NCBI GenBank assembly: GCA_934446675.1
Contig: CAKSEL010000001.1
Coordinates: 262,293 to 326,292, forward strand
Direction of reading: 5' to 3'
DNA from: an uncultured Eubacteriales bacterium
GTDB taxonomy: Bacteria; Bacillota; Clostridia; Oscillospirales; CAG-382
Length of the DNA stretch: 64,000 nucleotides
Shown here: one piece after another, positions 9,200 to 16,785 of the stretch
How positions within the stretch are numbered: the stretch's first letter is position 1
Layout: every line of letters starts with the position of its first letter
Notes under the pieces: model-generated
The model's input: the letters and a program-made list of their open reading frames with translations, nothing else
Told to the model about the DNA's origin: nothing
The model's database searches: none
Program-made: the position numbers and the translations under genes

Positions 9200-10156
9200 T
9201 TAAATGCCCAGCATTGCCGCGCCAATTATACCGGCGTCGTTTCCGAGGAGCGCGGTCTTTACGATTACACCCTTGGATTTATCCTTATTATACTGATATT
9301 TGTCGATATATTCTATAAGCGGCTTTGTGAGATATTCTTTCTCATTGCAGATACCACCGCCGATAACGAAAACTTCGGGCTGGAAAATATTAATCATGTT
9401 GATAACGCCCTCTGCAAGGTATCTGATATATTCATCGACTACCTCGGCCGCCATCTTATCGCCTTTTTTCATCATTGCAAATGCGGTTCTTCCGCTTACC
9501 TTACCCTCTTGTTCGACATAGTCCCACATAGCGGTATCTTTCTTGGTCGTACCCTCCATATGTTTCTTTGTCATATTGATAAGTCCGGTTGCAGAAGAAT
9601 ATGCCTCCCAGCAGCCGCGTCTGCCGCAGGTACAGGGCAGTCCGTCAACAACGATTACGGTATGTCCGAGTTCCGCGCCTGCGTAATTATATCCGGAATA
9701 TACCTTACCGTCGATTATTATGCCGCCGCCGAGTCCCGTTCCGAGGGTTATGGTTATGGAATCCTTATATCCCTTTGCCGCGCCGAATGCCGCCTCGCCT
9801 TTTGCCGCAGCGTTTGCGTCGTTCTCTATAAGAACCTTATCTATACCCAGAAATTCCGAAAGCTTTGCAGCGATAGGATAGTTTCTGAAAGGAAGGTTAT
9901 TGCTGTAAACAACAACGCCGTTATCGTGGTCTGCGGTACCGGGTGTTGCGATTCCGGCATAGCCTATATCGTTAAGAGTGAGGTTCTGACGCTTTACAAG
10001 ATCCTTGCAGAGAGCCGCCATATCCTTAATTATCTCATCAGGCTCGCGGTCAGCCTTTGTGGGAACGCTGTCCTTGATTACGATTTTTCCGTTTTCTCCG
10101 TCTACTATTCCTGCGGCGATATTTGTTCCGCCGAGGTCAATTCCGATATAATACAT
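9200..10156 (-). CDS. glcK: ROK family glucokinase
   Basis: 318-aa cytoplasmic sugar kinase that phosphorylates glucose or a related hexose with ATP. It has the N-terminal phosphate loop IGIDLGGTNIAAG, the sugar-binding ENDANAAAKGE, LGTGLGGG, ELGHTVI, and the ROK zinc motif CTCGRRGCWEAY (residues about 175-186). It has no N-terminal helix-turn-helix, so it is an enzyme and not a NagC/XylR-type repressor. AAAGGAG precedes the ATG. It follows hprK by 61 bp with no terminator between, so it is likely co-transcribed. Glucose as substrate is the family default; N-acetylmannosamine or other sugars are possible. Confidence 0.88.
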   Translation of the reverse strand: MYYIGIDLGGTNIAAGIVDGENGKIVIKDSVPTKADREPDEIIKDMAALCKDLVKRQNLTLNDIGYAGIATPGTADHDNGVVVYSNNLPFRNYPIAAKLSEFLGIDKVLIENDANAAAKGEAAFGAAKGYKDSITITLGTGLGGGIIIDGKVYSGYNYAGAELGHTVIVVDGLPCTCGRRGCWEAYSSATGLINMTKKHMEGTTKKDTAMWDYVEQEGKVSGRTAFAMMKKGDKMAAEVVDEYIRYLAEGVINMINIFQPEVFVIGGGICNEKEYLTKPLIEYIDKYQYNKDKSKGVIVKTALLGNDAGIIGAAMLGI

Positions 10157-10216
10157 TGATATATCTCCTTTTTATAAATTTTTATTTTAAGTGAATTATG
10201 CGCGTTTTTATCGTTT

Positions 10217-11155
10217 TTATCTTTCCTTATCGTCGGTATACTGTCCCATAAGCTTTTTATTGAACTCTACCGCCGTATTATAGCCCATCTTTTTCTGACG
10301 GTTATTCATTGCGGCGATCTCGATTATCACCGCAAGATTACGTCCGGGCTTTACGGGGATCGTTGTTGCGGGAACATCTATACCCATGATATTTATATAT
10401 TCGGTCTCAAGTCCTACTCTTTCATAGAACTTACCCTGCTGCCACGGTTCGAGATTGATTACCATATCTATCTTTTCGGTAAGCTTAACGGCGCCCATAC
10501 CGAATATTCTTCTGACGTCAACTATGCCTATACCGCGAAGCTCGACATAGTGGCGTATAAGCTCCGGTGCCGACGCGACAAGCGTTTTTGCGGACACCTT
10601 TTTAATTTCAACTGCGTCGTCGGCAATAAGTCTGTGACCGCGTTTTACAAGCTCGATTGCGGTTTCGCTCTTGCCTATTCCGCTGTCGCCGAGTATGAGT
10701 ATTCCCTCACCGTATGCCTCGACAAACACGCCGTGGCGCGTCATTCTTTCGGCAAGGCTGACATTGAGCGACGCGATCAGGCTTCCCATGAAATTAGAGG
10801 TTGTATCCTGTGTACGCAGCAACGGCGTTTCATATTTCTTTGCGCACACCAAAACCTCGTCGAAAATATCAAGTCCGGAAGTTACCACAACCGCAACCGC
10901 TTTTTTTGAGAAAAACGCGTCAAGCTTATTCATTCTGTCGTCGGGTGTAAGTCCGAGAAGATAATGGTACTCTACTTTACCTATTATCTGAACGCGTCCG
11001 GGATCGTAATGATCGAAAAATCCCGCAAGCTGAAGTCCCGGTCTGTTGACTTCCTTTTTATCTATGAGAATCTGCTCGGAGTTTTCCGGAAGATATATCT
11101 CTTCAAGAGCAAATTCGTCTATTATCGACCGCAGCGACACGGTATACTGTTCCAT
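10217..11155 (-). CDS. hprK: HPr kinase/phosphorylase
   Basis: Bifunctional enzyme that phosphorylates and dephosphorylates Ser46 of HPr, setting carbon catabolite control through CcpA. It has a 312-aa form starting MEQYTVSLRSIIDEF, the usual HprK N-terminus. The catalytic RHGVFV His precedes the P-loop GDSGIGKSETAIEL (residues about 150-165), and the capping/signature segment ELRGIGIVDVRRIFG follows. I chose the ATG at 11153-11155 (AAGGTG nine bases upstream) over the ATG at 11203, because the latter lies inside a consensus -10 (11202-11207) and could not be on the transcript. It heads an operon with glcK. Confidence 0.95.
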   Translation of the reverse strand: MEQYTVSLRSIIDEFALEEIYLPENSEQILIDKKEVNRPGLQLAGFFDHYDPGRVQIIGKVEYHYLLGLTPDDRMNKLDAFFSKKAVAVVVTSGLDIFDEVLVCAKKYETPLLRTQDTTSNFMGSLIASLNVSLAERMTRHGVFVEAYGEGILILGDSGIGKSETAIELVKRGHRLIADDAVEIKKVSAKTLVASAPELIRHYVELRGIGIVDVRRIFGMGAVKLTEKIDMVINLEPWQQGKFYERVGLETEYINIMGIDVPATTIPVKPGRNLAVIIEIAAMNNRQKKMGYNTAVEFNKKLMGQYTDDKER

Positions 11156-11201
11156 TTGTTCACGCACCTTGCTGTTTTTGGTTTTTGTATATGACAGAAC
11201 C

Positions 11202-11230
11202 ATTATACTTTAATATTTCCAAAATTTCAA
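11202..11230 (-). promoter_or_regulatory. Sigma-A promoter for hprK-glcK
   Basis: On the minus strand TTGAAA (11225-11230) and TATAAT (11202-11207) are 17 bp apart. The -10 overlaps the ATG of the longer hprK frame, which decides the start at 11155. Confidence 0.8.
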
Positions 11231-11280
11231 GTACATATTTCAAAAATACCTCTCAAAGAGTAAATTTATCCTTTTTGTCA

Positions 11281-11309
11281 TTGATTTAAGTTTATATTTA
11301 TGTTATCAT
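11281..11309 (+). promoter_or_regulatory. Sigma-A promoter for pcrA
   Basis: TTGATT (11281-11286) and TATCAT (11304-11309) with a 17-bp spacer, 36 bp before the TTG start of pcrA. Confidence 0.65.
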
Positions 11310-11345
11310 AAATAATAGATCAACATATACAGAGGAGCAAAAACC

Positions 11346-13805
11346 TTGGATTTAAAGCAAAGATACATAAAAGCAAGAAAAGAGCTGTTCGACAGATACT
11401 ACGCGAACCTCAACGAAATGCAGCGCAAAGCCGTATACGCGGTAAACGGTCCTCTGCTCGTACTTGCGGGCGCAGGCAGCGGAAAAACGACGGTGCTTGT
11501 TCAGAGAATAGCTCACATAATAAAATACGGCTCTGCCATGGACACCGAGAGTATTCCGGAAAGCATGCTGCTTGAGCCGTATATTGCGGTGCTCGAATCA
11601 CTTGCTGCCGACAAGAACGCGGACAGGCAAAAGCTTGAAAGCGCGCTCGACACCTTTGCCGTAATGCCGGCAAGTCCGCACGAGATACTCTCCATTACCT
11701 TTACCAACAAGGCTGCCGGCGAGATGAAGGAACGTCTTGAAAAACAGCTCGGCGAAAAGGCGCTCCAGATATGGGCAGGCACTTTCCATTCGGTATGCGC
11801 GCGTCTTTTACGTATGCACATTGACCGTCTGGGACGTGAAAACAGCTTTACGATATATGACACGGACGACCAAAAGCGTCTTATGACGACCTGCATAAAG
11901 GAGCTTGGATTAAACGACAAGACCTTTGCGCCGCGCTCCGTACTTTCGGAAATAAGCAAGAGCAAGGAAAAGCTTATGGACGACAAAGCTTACAGGGCTG
12001 CCGTAGGAACAACCGATATGCGCCGTCTGAGCATTGCAAAGCTGTATTCGCTTTACGAACACAAAAAGCTTGCCGCAAACGCGCTTGACTTTGACGACAT
12101 GATAATGCTGACTGTAAAGATACTGCGCGAAAACGCGGACATTCTCGAAAAATATCAGAGACGTTTCAGGTACGTTCTTGTTGACGAGTATCAGGACACA
12201 AACCACGCGCAGTTTATACTGACAAGCCTTCTGTGCTCGGGATATTACAACATTATGGCTGTCGGCGACGACGATCAGAGCATATACAAATTCAGAGGCG
12301 CGACCATCGAGAACATTCTCGGTTTCGACAGAGTATTCAAAAACGCACGAGTTATAAAGCTTGAACAGAATTACCGTTCGACAGACAAAATTCTCGACGC
12401 GGCAAACGCCGTTATAAAAAACAACTCCGGCAGAAAAGGCAAAACGCTCTGGACAAGCACCAAAGGCGGAGAAAAAATAGTCGTCAAGAAGTGCGAAACA
12501 CAGACCTCCGAGGCACAGTACATAACAGACCGCATAGGCGAGCTTGTCAAAAACGACGGCTACGCTTTCTCGGATTTTGCCGTTCTCTACCGCACAAACG
12601 CCCAGTCCAGCACGCTTGAAACTGTATTCGCAAAAAGCGGTATTCCCTACCGGATACTCGGCGGTATGCGTTTCTACGACCGCAAGGAAATAAAGGACAT
12701 CATAGCGTATCTCTGCGTTATGTGCAACCCAAACGACAACGTACGCTTAAAGCGCATCATCAATGTTCCCAAACGCGGAATAGGCGACGCGACAGTCGAA
12801 GAAATAGAACGCATTGCAGCGGACGAGGGAGAAAACATGCTGTCGGTCTGCCGCGACTGCTACAAATATCCGTCGCTTTCGAGAAGCGTTCCGAGACTTG
12901 AAAAATTTGCGGCAATGATAGACGGGCTTACGGAAAGTGCGGCAAAAGTAAATCTCGGCGTACTCTGCGAAAAGGTATTTCAGGTTACGGGGTACAGCGA
13001 TATGCTTTCCGAACTTGACGAGGCTGAGGGCAAAGACAGGATAGAAAACGTAAAACAGCTTGTTTCAAACGCGGTTTCCTACGAACAGAGTGCTGACGAA
13101 CCGTCGCTTTCGGGATTTCTCGAAGAAGTTGCGCTGGTTTCCGACATTGACAACTACGATCAAAACGCGGCAGCCGTTGTTATGATGACGATACACAGCG
13201 CAAAGGGTCTTGAATTTCCCGTAGTATTCTTACCCGGAGTCGAGGAAAACATCTTCCCCGGCACTCAGGCTATAATGGACGAGGACGAGCTTGAAGAAGA
13301 ACGCAGGCTTGCGTATGTCGCGATAACGCGCGCAAAGAAGCGGCTGTTTATACTGCACTGCAACTCGCGCATGACCTACGGCAAGACGGAATTTAACAGG
13401 CGTTCGAGGTTTATCGACGAAATACCCGAAAGCTGCTGCGAATACGAGGACGCATGGCTCGACAGAATGCAGTCGGGCAGAAACGACTTCATGTCTGAAT
13501 TTTCGCGTGCAAACGCCGCAGCCGCACGTTCGCAGAGTACGACATTTTCAGGTTCCGGTTCCGGCTATTCTTCAGGAAATTACACGCCGGGTTACAAGCG
13601 CACATTCACTGCGCCGCCAAAGTCCGAAAACAAAGCTGCTGCCGTATTCAGAGCCGGCGACACGGTCACTCACCCTATCTTCGGCGACGGTATGGTATTG
13701 AGTGCAAAGAGTATCGGCGGAGATATGCTCTACGAGGTTGCGTTTGACAAAGCAGGAACTAAAAAAATCATGGGCAATTTTGCAAAAATGAGTAAAAAGA
13801 GCTGA
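11346..13805 (+). CDS. pcrA: ATP-dependent DNA helicase, UvrD/PcrA family
   Basis: Superfamily 1A 3'-5' helicase of 819 aa, acting in nucleotide excision repair and in removing proteins from DNA. It has the Q-motif (NLNEMQRKAV), Walker A AGAGSGKTTVLV, motif II VDEYQDTN, motif III VGDDDQSIYKFRGA, motif IV LEQNYRST, motif V TIHSAKGLEFPVVF and motif VI YVAITRAKKRL, followed by a C-terminal PcrA/UvrD Tudor-like segment (GDTVTHPIFGDGMVL). About 50 residues between motifs I and Ia (residues about 55-110) form a small insertion unlike the compact Bacillus form. The start is TTG with GAGGAG ahead of it; I see no in-frame ATG upstream. Single gene with its own promoter. Confidence 0.95.
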   Translation: MDLKQRYIKARKELFDRYYANLNEMQRKAVYAVNGPLLVLAGAGSGKTTVLVQRIAHIIKYGSAMDTESIPESMLLEPYIAVLESLAADKNADRQKLESALDTFAVMPASPHEILSITFTNKAAGEMKERLEKQLGEKALQIWAGTFHSVCARLLRMHIDRLGRENSFTIYDTDDQKRLMTTCIKELGLNDKTFAPRSVLSEISKSKEKLMDDKAYRAAVGTTDMRRLSIAKLYSLYEHKKLAANALDFDDMIMLTVKILRENADILEKYQRRFRYVLVDEYQDTNHAQFILTSLLCSGYYNIMAVGDDDQSIYKFRGATIENILGFDRVFKNARVIKLEQNYRSTDKILDAANAVIKNNSGRKGKTLWTSTKGGEKIVVKKCETQTSEAQYITDRIGELVKNDGYAFSDFAVLYRTNAQSSTLETVFAKSGIPYRILGGMRFYDRKEIKDIIAYLCVMCNPNDNVRLKRIINVPKRGIGDATVEEIERIAADEGENMLSVCRDCYKYPSLSRSVPRLEKFAAMIDGLTESAAKVNLGVLCEKVFQVTGYSDMLSELDEAEGKDRIENVKQLVSNAVSYEQSADEPSLSGFLEEVALVSDIDNYDQNAAAVVMMTIHSAKGLEFPVVFLPGVEENIFPGTQAIMDEDELEEERRLAYVAITRAKKRLFILHCNSRMTYGKTEFNRRSRFIDEIPESCCEYEDAWLDRMQSGRNDFMSEFSRANAAAARSQSTTFSGSGSGYSSGNYTPGYKRTFTAPPKSENKAAAVFRAGDTVTHPIFGDGMVLSAKSIGGDMLYEVAFDKAGTKKIMGNFAKMSKKS

Positions 13806-13892
13806 AATTACGCTATGTAAGTGCAAAATGCAGTATCGGCAAAGCAAGATTGTAAATTTTTTTGTATTTTTGCCGAAAATTCAATTTTGCTA

Positions 13893-13921
13893 TTGCAATT
13901 TTCATCAATGCATGATATAAT
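13893..13921 (+). promoter_or_regulatory. Sigma-A promoter for rpmB
   Basis: TTGCAA (13893-13898) and TATAAT (13916-13921) with a 17-bp spacer, leaving an mRNA leader of about 75 nt before rpmB. Confidence 0.85.
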
Positions 13922-14004
13922 AACGCTGTTGTCCGCAGATGTATGCTCTCTTCTGCGGCTTACTGAGAAAAAAACAATTATCATAAAAGCCGGAGGTGTC
14001 ACAA

Positions 14005-14193
14005 ATGGCAAAGTGCGCAGTATGCGGAAAGGGCGTTACTTTCGGATGTAACGTATCCCATTCTCACAGAAAGACCAACAGAACATGGAAGCCCAACATA
14101 CGCAAGGTCAAGGTCGTTGATAACGGCACACACAAGACCGTAACGGTTTGTTCCCGCTGCCTTCGTTCAGGCAAGGTAACAAGAGCTATCTGA
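14005..14193 (+). CDS. rpmB: 50S ribosomal protein L28 (zinc-binding form)
   Basis: 62-aa large-subunit protein. The sequence MAKCAVCGKGVTFGCNVSHS and the C-terminal VCSRCLRSGKVTRAI match L28, and the two CxxC pairs (near residues 4-7 and 49-52) mark the zinc-containing form. The start is the ATG at 14005, seven bases after GGAGGTG, not the GTG three codons earlier that overlaps the ribosome-binding site. Monocistronic between a consensus promoter and a strong terminator. Confidence 0.97.
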   Translation: MAKCAVCGKGVTFGCNVSHSHRKTNRTWKPNIRKVKVVDNGTHKTVTVCSRCLRSGKVTRAI

Positions 14194-14219
14194 ATTTCAA
14201 ATTAAATAGTTTTCTTGAC

Positions 14220-14250
14220 GGCAGTCTCTTTTCGGGACTGCCTTTATCTT
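14220..14250 (+). terminator. Rho-independent terminator of rpmB
   Basis: GGCAGTC (14220-14226) pairs with GACTGCC (14236-14242), followed by TTTATCTT. Confidence 0.8.
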
Positions 14251-14356
14251 TGCTCTTTTTCAGATACCGGCGTCAAAGTCCTGTTTTTGGTACAGATAAT
14301 ATTGTAGAATAATGTTGTAAAAGCAAGATACCCCAACGAAAAAAGGAGAAACTGCA

Positions 14357-14665
14357 ATGAAAACATTATTCAGACTTTTGGGAACTTCAGGTATTATCTA
14401 CATTCTCGGCTGTGCCGGAGGCACGGACACAGACGCGCTCGACTTTTACGGTGCGCTTGCAAGAACGCTGATTTCGCTTATACTCTGCACGGTATGCTTT
14501 ACCGCGGCAAATTTATGCGCAAAGCGCGAAAGGGCAAAAAAAGCTGCGGCAAGACGCAGAAATGTCCGCCGCAGAGAAAATGCTTTTATAAAAAATCCGG
14601 GATTTGAAATGTCAGCCGAGCCAGTAAGACAGCACGCTTGCGGAATCAATGCCGAGTGCCTTTGA
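14357..14665 (+). CDS. Small membrane protein, function unknown
   Basis: Not recognised. The 102-aa product has two hydrophobic segments (residues about 8-20 and 33-52: ARTLISLILCTVCFTAANLC) followed by a very basic stretch (KRERAKKAAARRRNVRRREN). The start is preceded by AAAAGGAG at a good distance. Its last 18 codons overlap the end of the convergent gene at 14612, so the true C-terminus may be less conserved, or the gene may be a decaying one read through into its neighbour. Support is ORF length, ribosome-binding site and membrane character only. Confidence 0.5.
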   Translation: MKTLFRLLGTSGIIYILGCAGGTDTDALDFYGALARTLISLILCTVCFTAANLCAKRERAKKAAARRRNVRRRENAFIKNPGFEMSAEPVRQHACGINAECL

Positions 14666-15655
14666 GGCTTTGGAATCAAAATCAGATATTTCGGGTATCT
14701 GAGAAAGACCGGTATTTTTCACGGTGCAGTAATACAGCACATTCTTACTGTCGGCGCCGACGAACGTCACGCTGCCGAACGAAAAGTTTTCCGCTTTTTC
14801 AAGCGTTGCGCAAAGTTCTTTGCAGACCGACTCAAAATATTCCTTATCCATATACAGTGCGTAAATGCCTACCGTATAGTCTACCCTTTCGGCATAGAAC
14901 ATTGACGGCGCTTTGCGGTCTATAATCTCGCCGTCGGCAAAATTTATATCTGATTTCAGAAGTTCAAAGTTATCTGCGCCCATTCCGAGAACATAAGACA
15001 TCATATTATTATATGTAACAAGCATATTGCTCTCGATTACGTCTCTTATTCCGTCTGTATACCTATTTCCCTTTTTTCCTACCCACAGTTCCCTGTCGTT
15101 TCCGACGGTCTCGCCGTCTATTTCCGCCGTAAAGCAGGTTTTATACGCGTTCTCGCCTATATCGTAATACGTATACGTCTGAGCCGGTATATCCGGATAG
15201 TTTTCCTTTATATATTTATTGTTTTTTACCGACGCCGACATTGCGGAAAAAATATTACCGCAGAAGATCACATACACGGCAAGCGCCGAAACCATAAGCG
15301 CCGCGCACTTTACAAAGTCCTTTTTTGAAGGGCTTTTTTTATTTTTTATGCGTTCCGACAAAATCTTTACCGTCCGTACCGACAAAAACGTTACAAGCGC
15401 GCACACTGCCGACAGCACAAGAGATGCCGTCATATTCTGCGAGCTTACGCAGTGCATTGCAAACGACATTACAAACGCAAACAGCACCGGCGTTCTTATC
15501 TCCCGCGTTATGATGCCGCAGACAAGTGCGGCGATTATCAGAAACGGAAACGCTCGTACCGTTCCCGACTGCGGAAGATATGCGCAGATTCCCGCAAACA
15601 AAATCAAAGTTCCGGCAAGCAGCCGTACAATTCCGTTATTGAGTATTTTTTTCAT
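14612..15655 (-). CDS. Integral membrane protein with extracytoplasmic C-terminal domain, function unknown
   Basis: 347 aa, family not recognised. The first 140 residues hold about five hydrophobic helices (for example LLAGTLILFAGICAYL, FPFLIIAALVCGII, ALMVSALAVYVIF), with a basic cytoplasmic loop between helices four and five. Residues about 145-347 form a soluble domain rich in Tyr and Asp that would sit outside the membrane. AAAGGAG precedes the ATG at 15653-15655. It begins 13 bp after the stop of an AraC-type regulator on the same strand, so the two are an operon. A role in surface sensing or export linked to that regulator is possible but is only inference. Confidence 0.75.
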   Translation of the reverse strand: MKKILNNGIVRLLAGTLILFAGICAYLPQSGTVRAFPFLIIAALVCGIITREIRTPVLFAFVMSFAMHCVSSQNMTASLVLSAVCALVTFLSVRTVKILSERIKNKKSPSKKDFVKCAALMVSALAVYVIFCGNIFSAMSASVKNNKYIKENYPDIPAQTYTYYDIGENAYKTCFTAEIDGETVGNDRELWVGKKGNRYTDGIRDVIESNMLVTYNNMMSYVLGMGADNFELLKSDINFADGEIIDRKAPSMFYAERVDYTVGIYALYMDKEYFESVCKELCATLEKAENFSFGSVTFVGADSKNVLYYCTVKNTGLSQIPEISDFDSKASKALGIDSASVLSYWLG

Positions 15656-15668
15656 AGCTGATCTCCTT

Positions 15669-16451
15669 TTACTGATTTACCGGCGTGCTGAAAAACTTAT
15701 TGCGGTATTCCTGCGGCGTTGCCGGATCGTGATAGGCGAAAAATTTAAGAAAGCTCTTATAATCGGGAAATCCCGAAAGCTCGGACACCTGCTTTAACGG
15801 ATAGCTCGTCGTAAGCAGCAGGCTTTTTATATACCGCATACGTTCGTCGTCTATGTAAGATTTCAAGCTTACTCCGAAATGAGTTCTGAACGCACGCGAA
15901 ATATAATCTTTATTATATCCGAAAACCTCCGAAATCTCTTCGACGGACAGTTTTCTGTCGCTGTTGCGCATTATCCAGTCGCTGACAACTCCGCATATCG
16001 GGCAGGCATTTGAGCCGGAGCGCCTTGACGCTATATAGATCTCATTCAGCACAAGCCGCAGAAAACACTCGGTCGCACTCTCGACGTATGCCGGGTTCAT
16101 TGAGCTGTGAAGAAGCTGTTTTGAAAGCACGGATATACTGCTGCTGGCGTTAAAAGACACGTGTTTCATATCCGAAAGCCGCTTATAGTGCGTCTGAAAA
16201 TGGAACCAGTAAAAGCTGACCTCTTCTTTTTCGGTGTTATATTCGTATCCGCCGTGAAGTTTCCCCTTTTCAAGAATTATGCAGTCGCCCTTATTGAGCT
16301 TATACTTCATTTCGTCCTCGAACATATAGACCGTGCCTTTTATGACATATATTATCTCATGGCTGTCTATTATTCGCGTCGGGTGTATCCACTTCTGATT
16401 TTTTGAAACAAAAAGTCCGCCGGATTCATATATTGCGTCAAAAAACAACAT
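15669..16451 (-). CDS. AraC family transcriptional regulator
   Basis: 261-aa regulator with an N-terminal cupin-type ligand domain (IDSHEIIYVIKGTVYMFEDE, then LNKGDCIILEKGKLHGGYEY) and a C-terminal AraC double helix-turn-helix (LSVEEISEVFGYNKDYISRA, then VSELSGFPDYKSFLKFF and the closing P-x-x-YR). The longer reading frame starts at a TTG that overlaps the -35 of a consensus promoter, so the start is set at the ATG at 16449-16451; its GGAAGGA is about 12 bases upstream, a little far. It is divergent from the GH99-like SLH protein and probably regulates it; the downstream membrane protein is in the same operon. Confidence 0.88.
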   Translation of the reverse strand: MLFFDAIYESGGLFVSKNQKWIHPTRIIDSHEIIYVIKGTVYMFEDEMKYKLNKGDCIILEKGKLHGGYEYNTEKEEVSFYWFHFQTHYKRLSDMKHVSFNASSSISVLSKQLLHSSMNPAYVESATECFLRLVLNEIYIASRRSGSNACPICGVVSDWIMRNSDRKLSVEEISEVFGYNKDYISRAFRTHFGVSLKSYIDDERMRYIKSLLLTTSYPLKQVSELSGFPDYKSFLKFFAYHDPATPQEYRNKFFSTPVNQ

Positions 16452-16515
16452 GTCGTATTTTCGTCCTTCCGGTAAAAGAGAATTGTGCCGCGAAACAGCG
16501 TATTTATTCAATATC

Positions 16516-16544
16516 AGTGTATCACAACACGTCTCTTTTGTCAA
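16516..16544 (-). promoter_or_regulatory. Sigma-A promoter for the AraC gene
   Basis: On the minus strand a perfect TTGACA (16539-16544) is followed 17 bp later by TACACT (16516-16521). It overlaps the TTG start of the longer frame and so decides the gene start. Confidence 0.85.
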
Positions 16545-16673
16545 TCTCAAAAGTATGATTTTTGCACTGTTTTCTCTTGGCGGGTATTATTGCCGTTAAA
16601 AGCGCCCTTACGGTCAAAATTATTGCAAAGTTATTTCCAAATGTTAACATTTTTATTTCACGGTTTTTAACTA

Positions 16674-16702
16674 TTGCAAATTACAACAAACAATGTTACA
16701 AT
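16674..16702 (+). promoter_or_regulatory. Promoter for the GH99-like SLH gene
   Basis: TTGCAA (16674-16679) and TACAAT (16697-16702) are 17 bp apart, about 80 bp before the ATG. The AAAAGGAG ribosome-binding site is at about 16770-16777. Confidence 0.7.
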
Positions 16703-16785
16703 ACTTTTGGCAAATATGGCAATTTACCAAAATCATTTAATGAAAGCACGCAAACAGCTGCTTTCGCAGAAAAAGGAGATATCAG

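Larger units (their letters stand above)
16452..16785. other. 334-bp divergent regulatory gap between the AraC gene and the GH99-like gene
   Basis: No gene is visible here. The gap holds the two outward promoters plus two exact copies of TATTGCAAA (16621-16629 and 16672-16680), 51 bp apart. The second overlaps the -35 of the GH99-like gene. Two spaced direct repeats with one touching the -35 is the usual layout of AraC-type activator sites, but no footprint is known. Confidence 0.5.

Noticed and set aside
13837..13875. CGGCAAA/TTTGCCG stem as a pcrA terminator.
   Set aside because: The loop is about 25 nt and lacks a T-run after the second arm, though a T-rich stretch lies within the loop.
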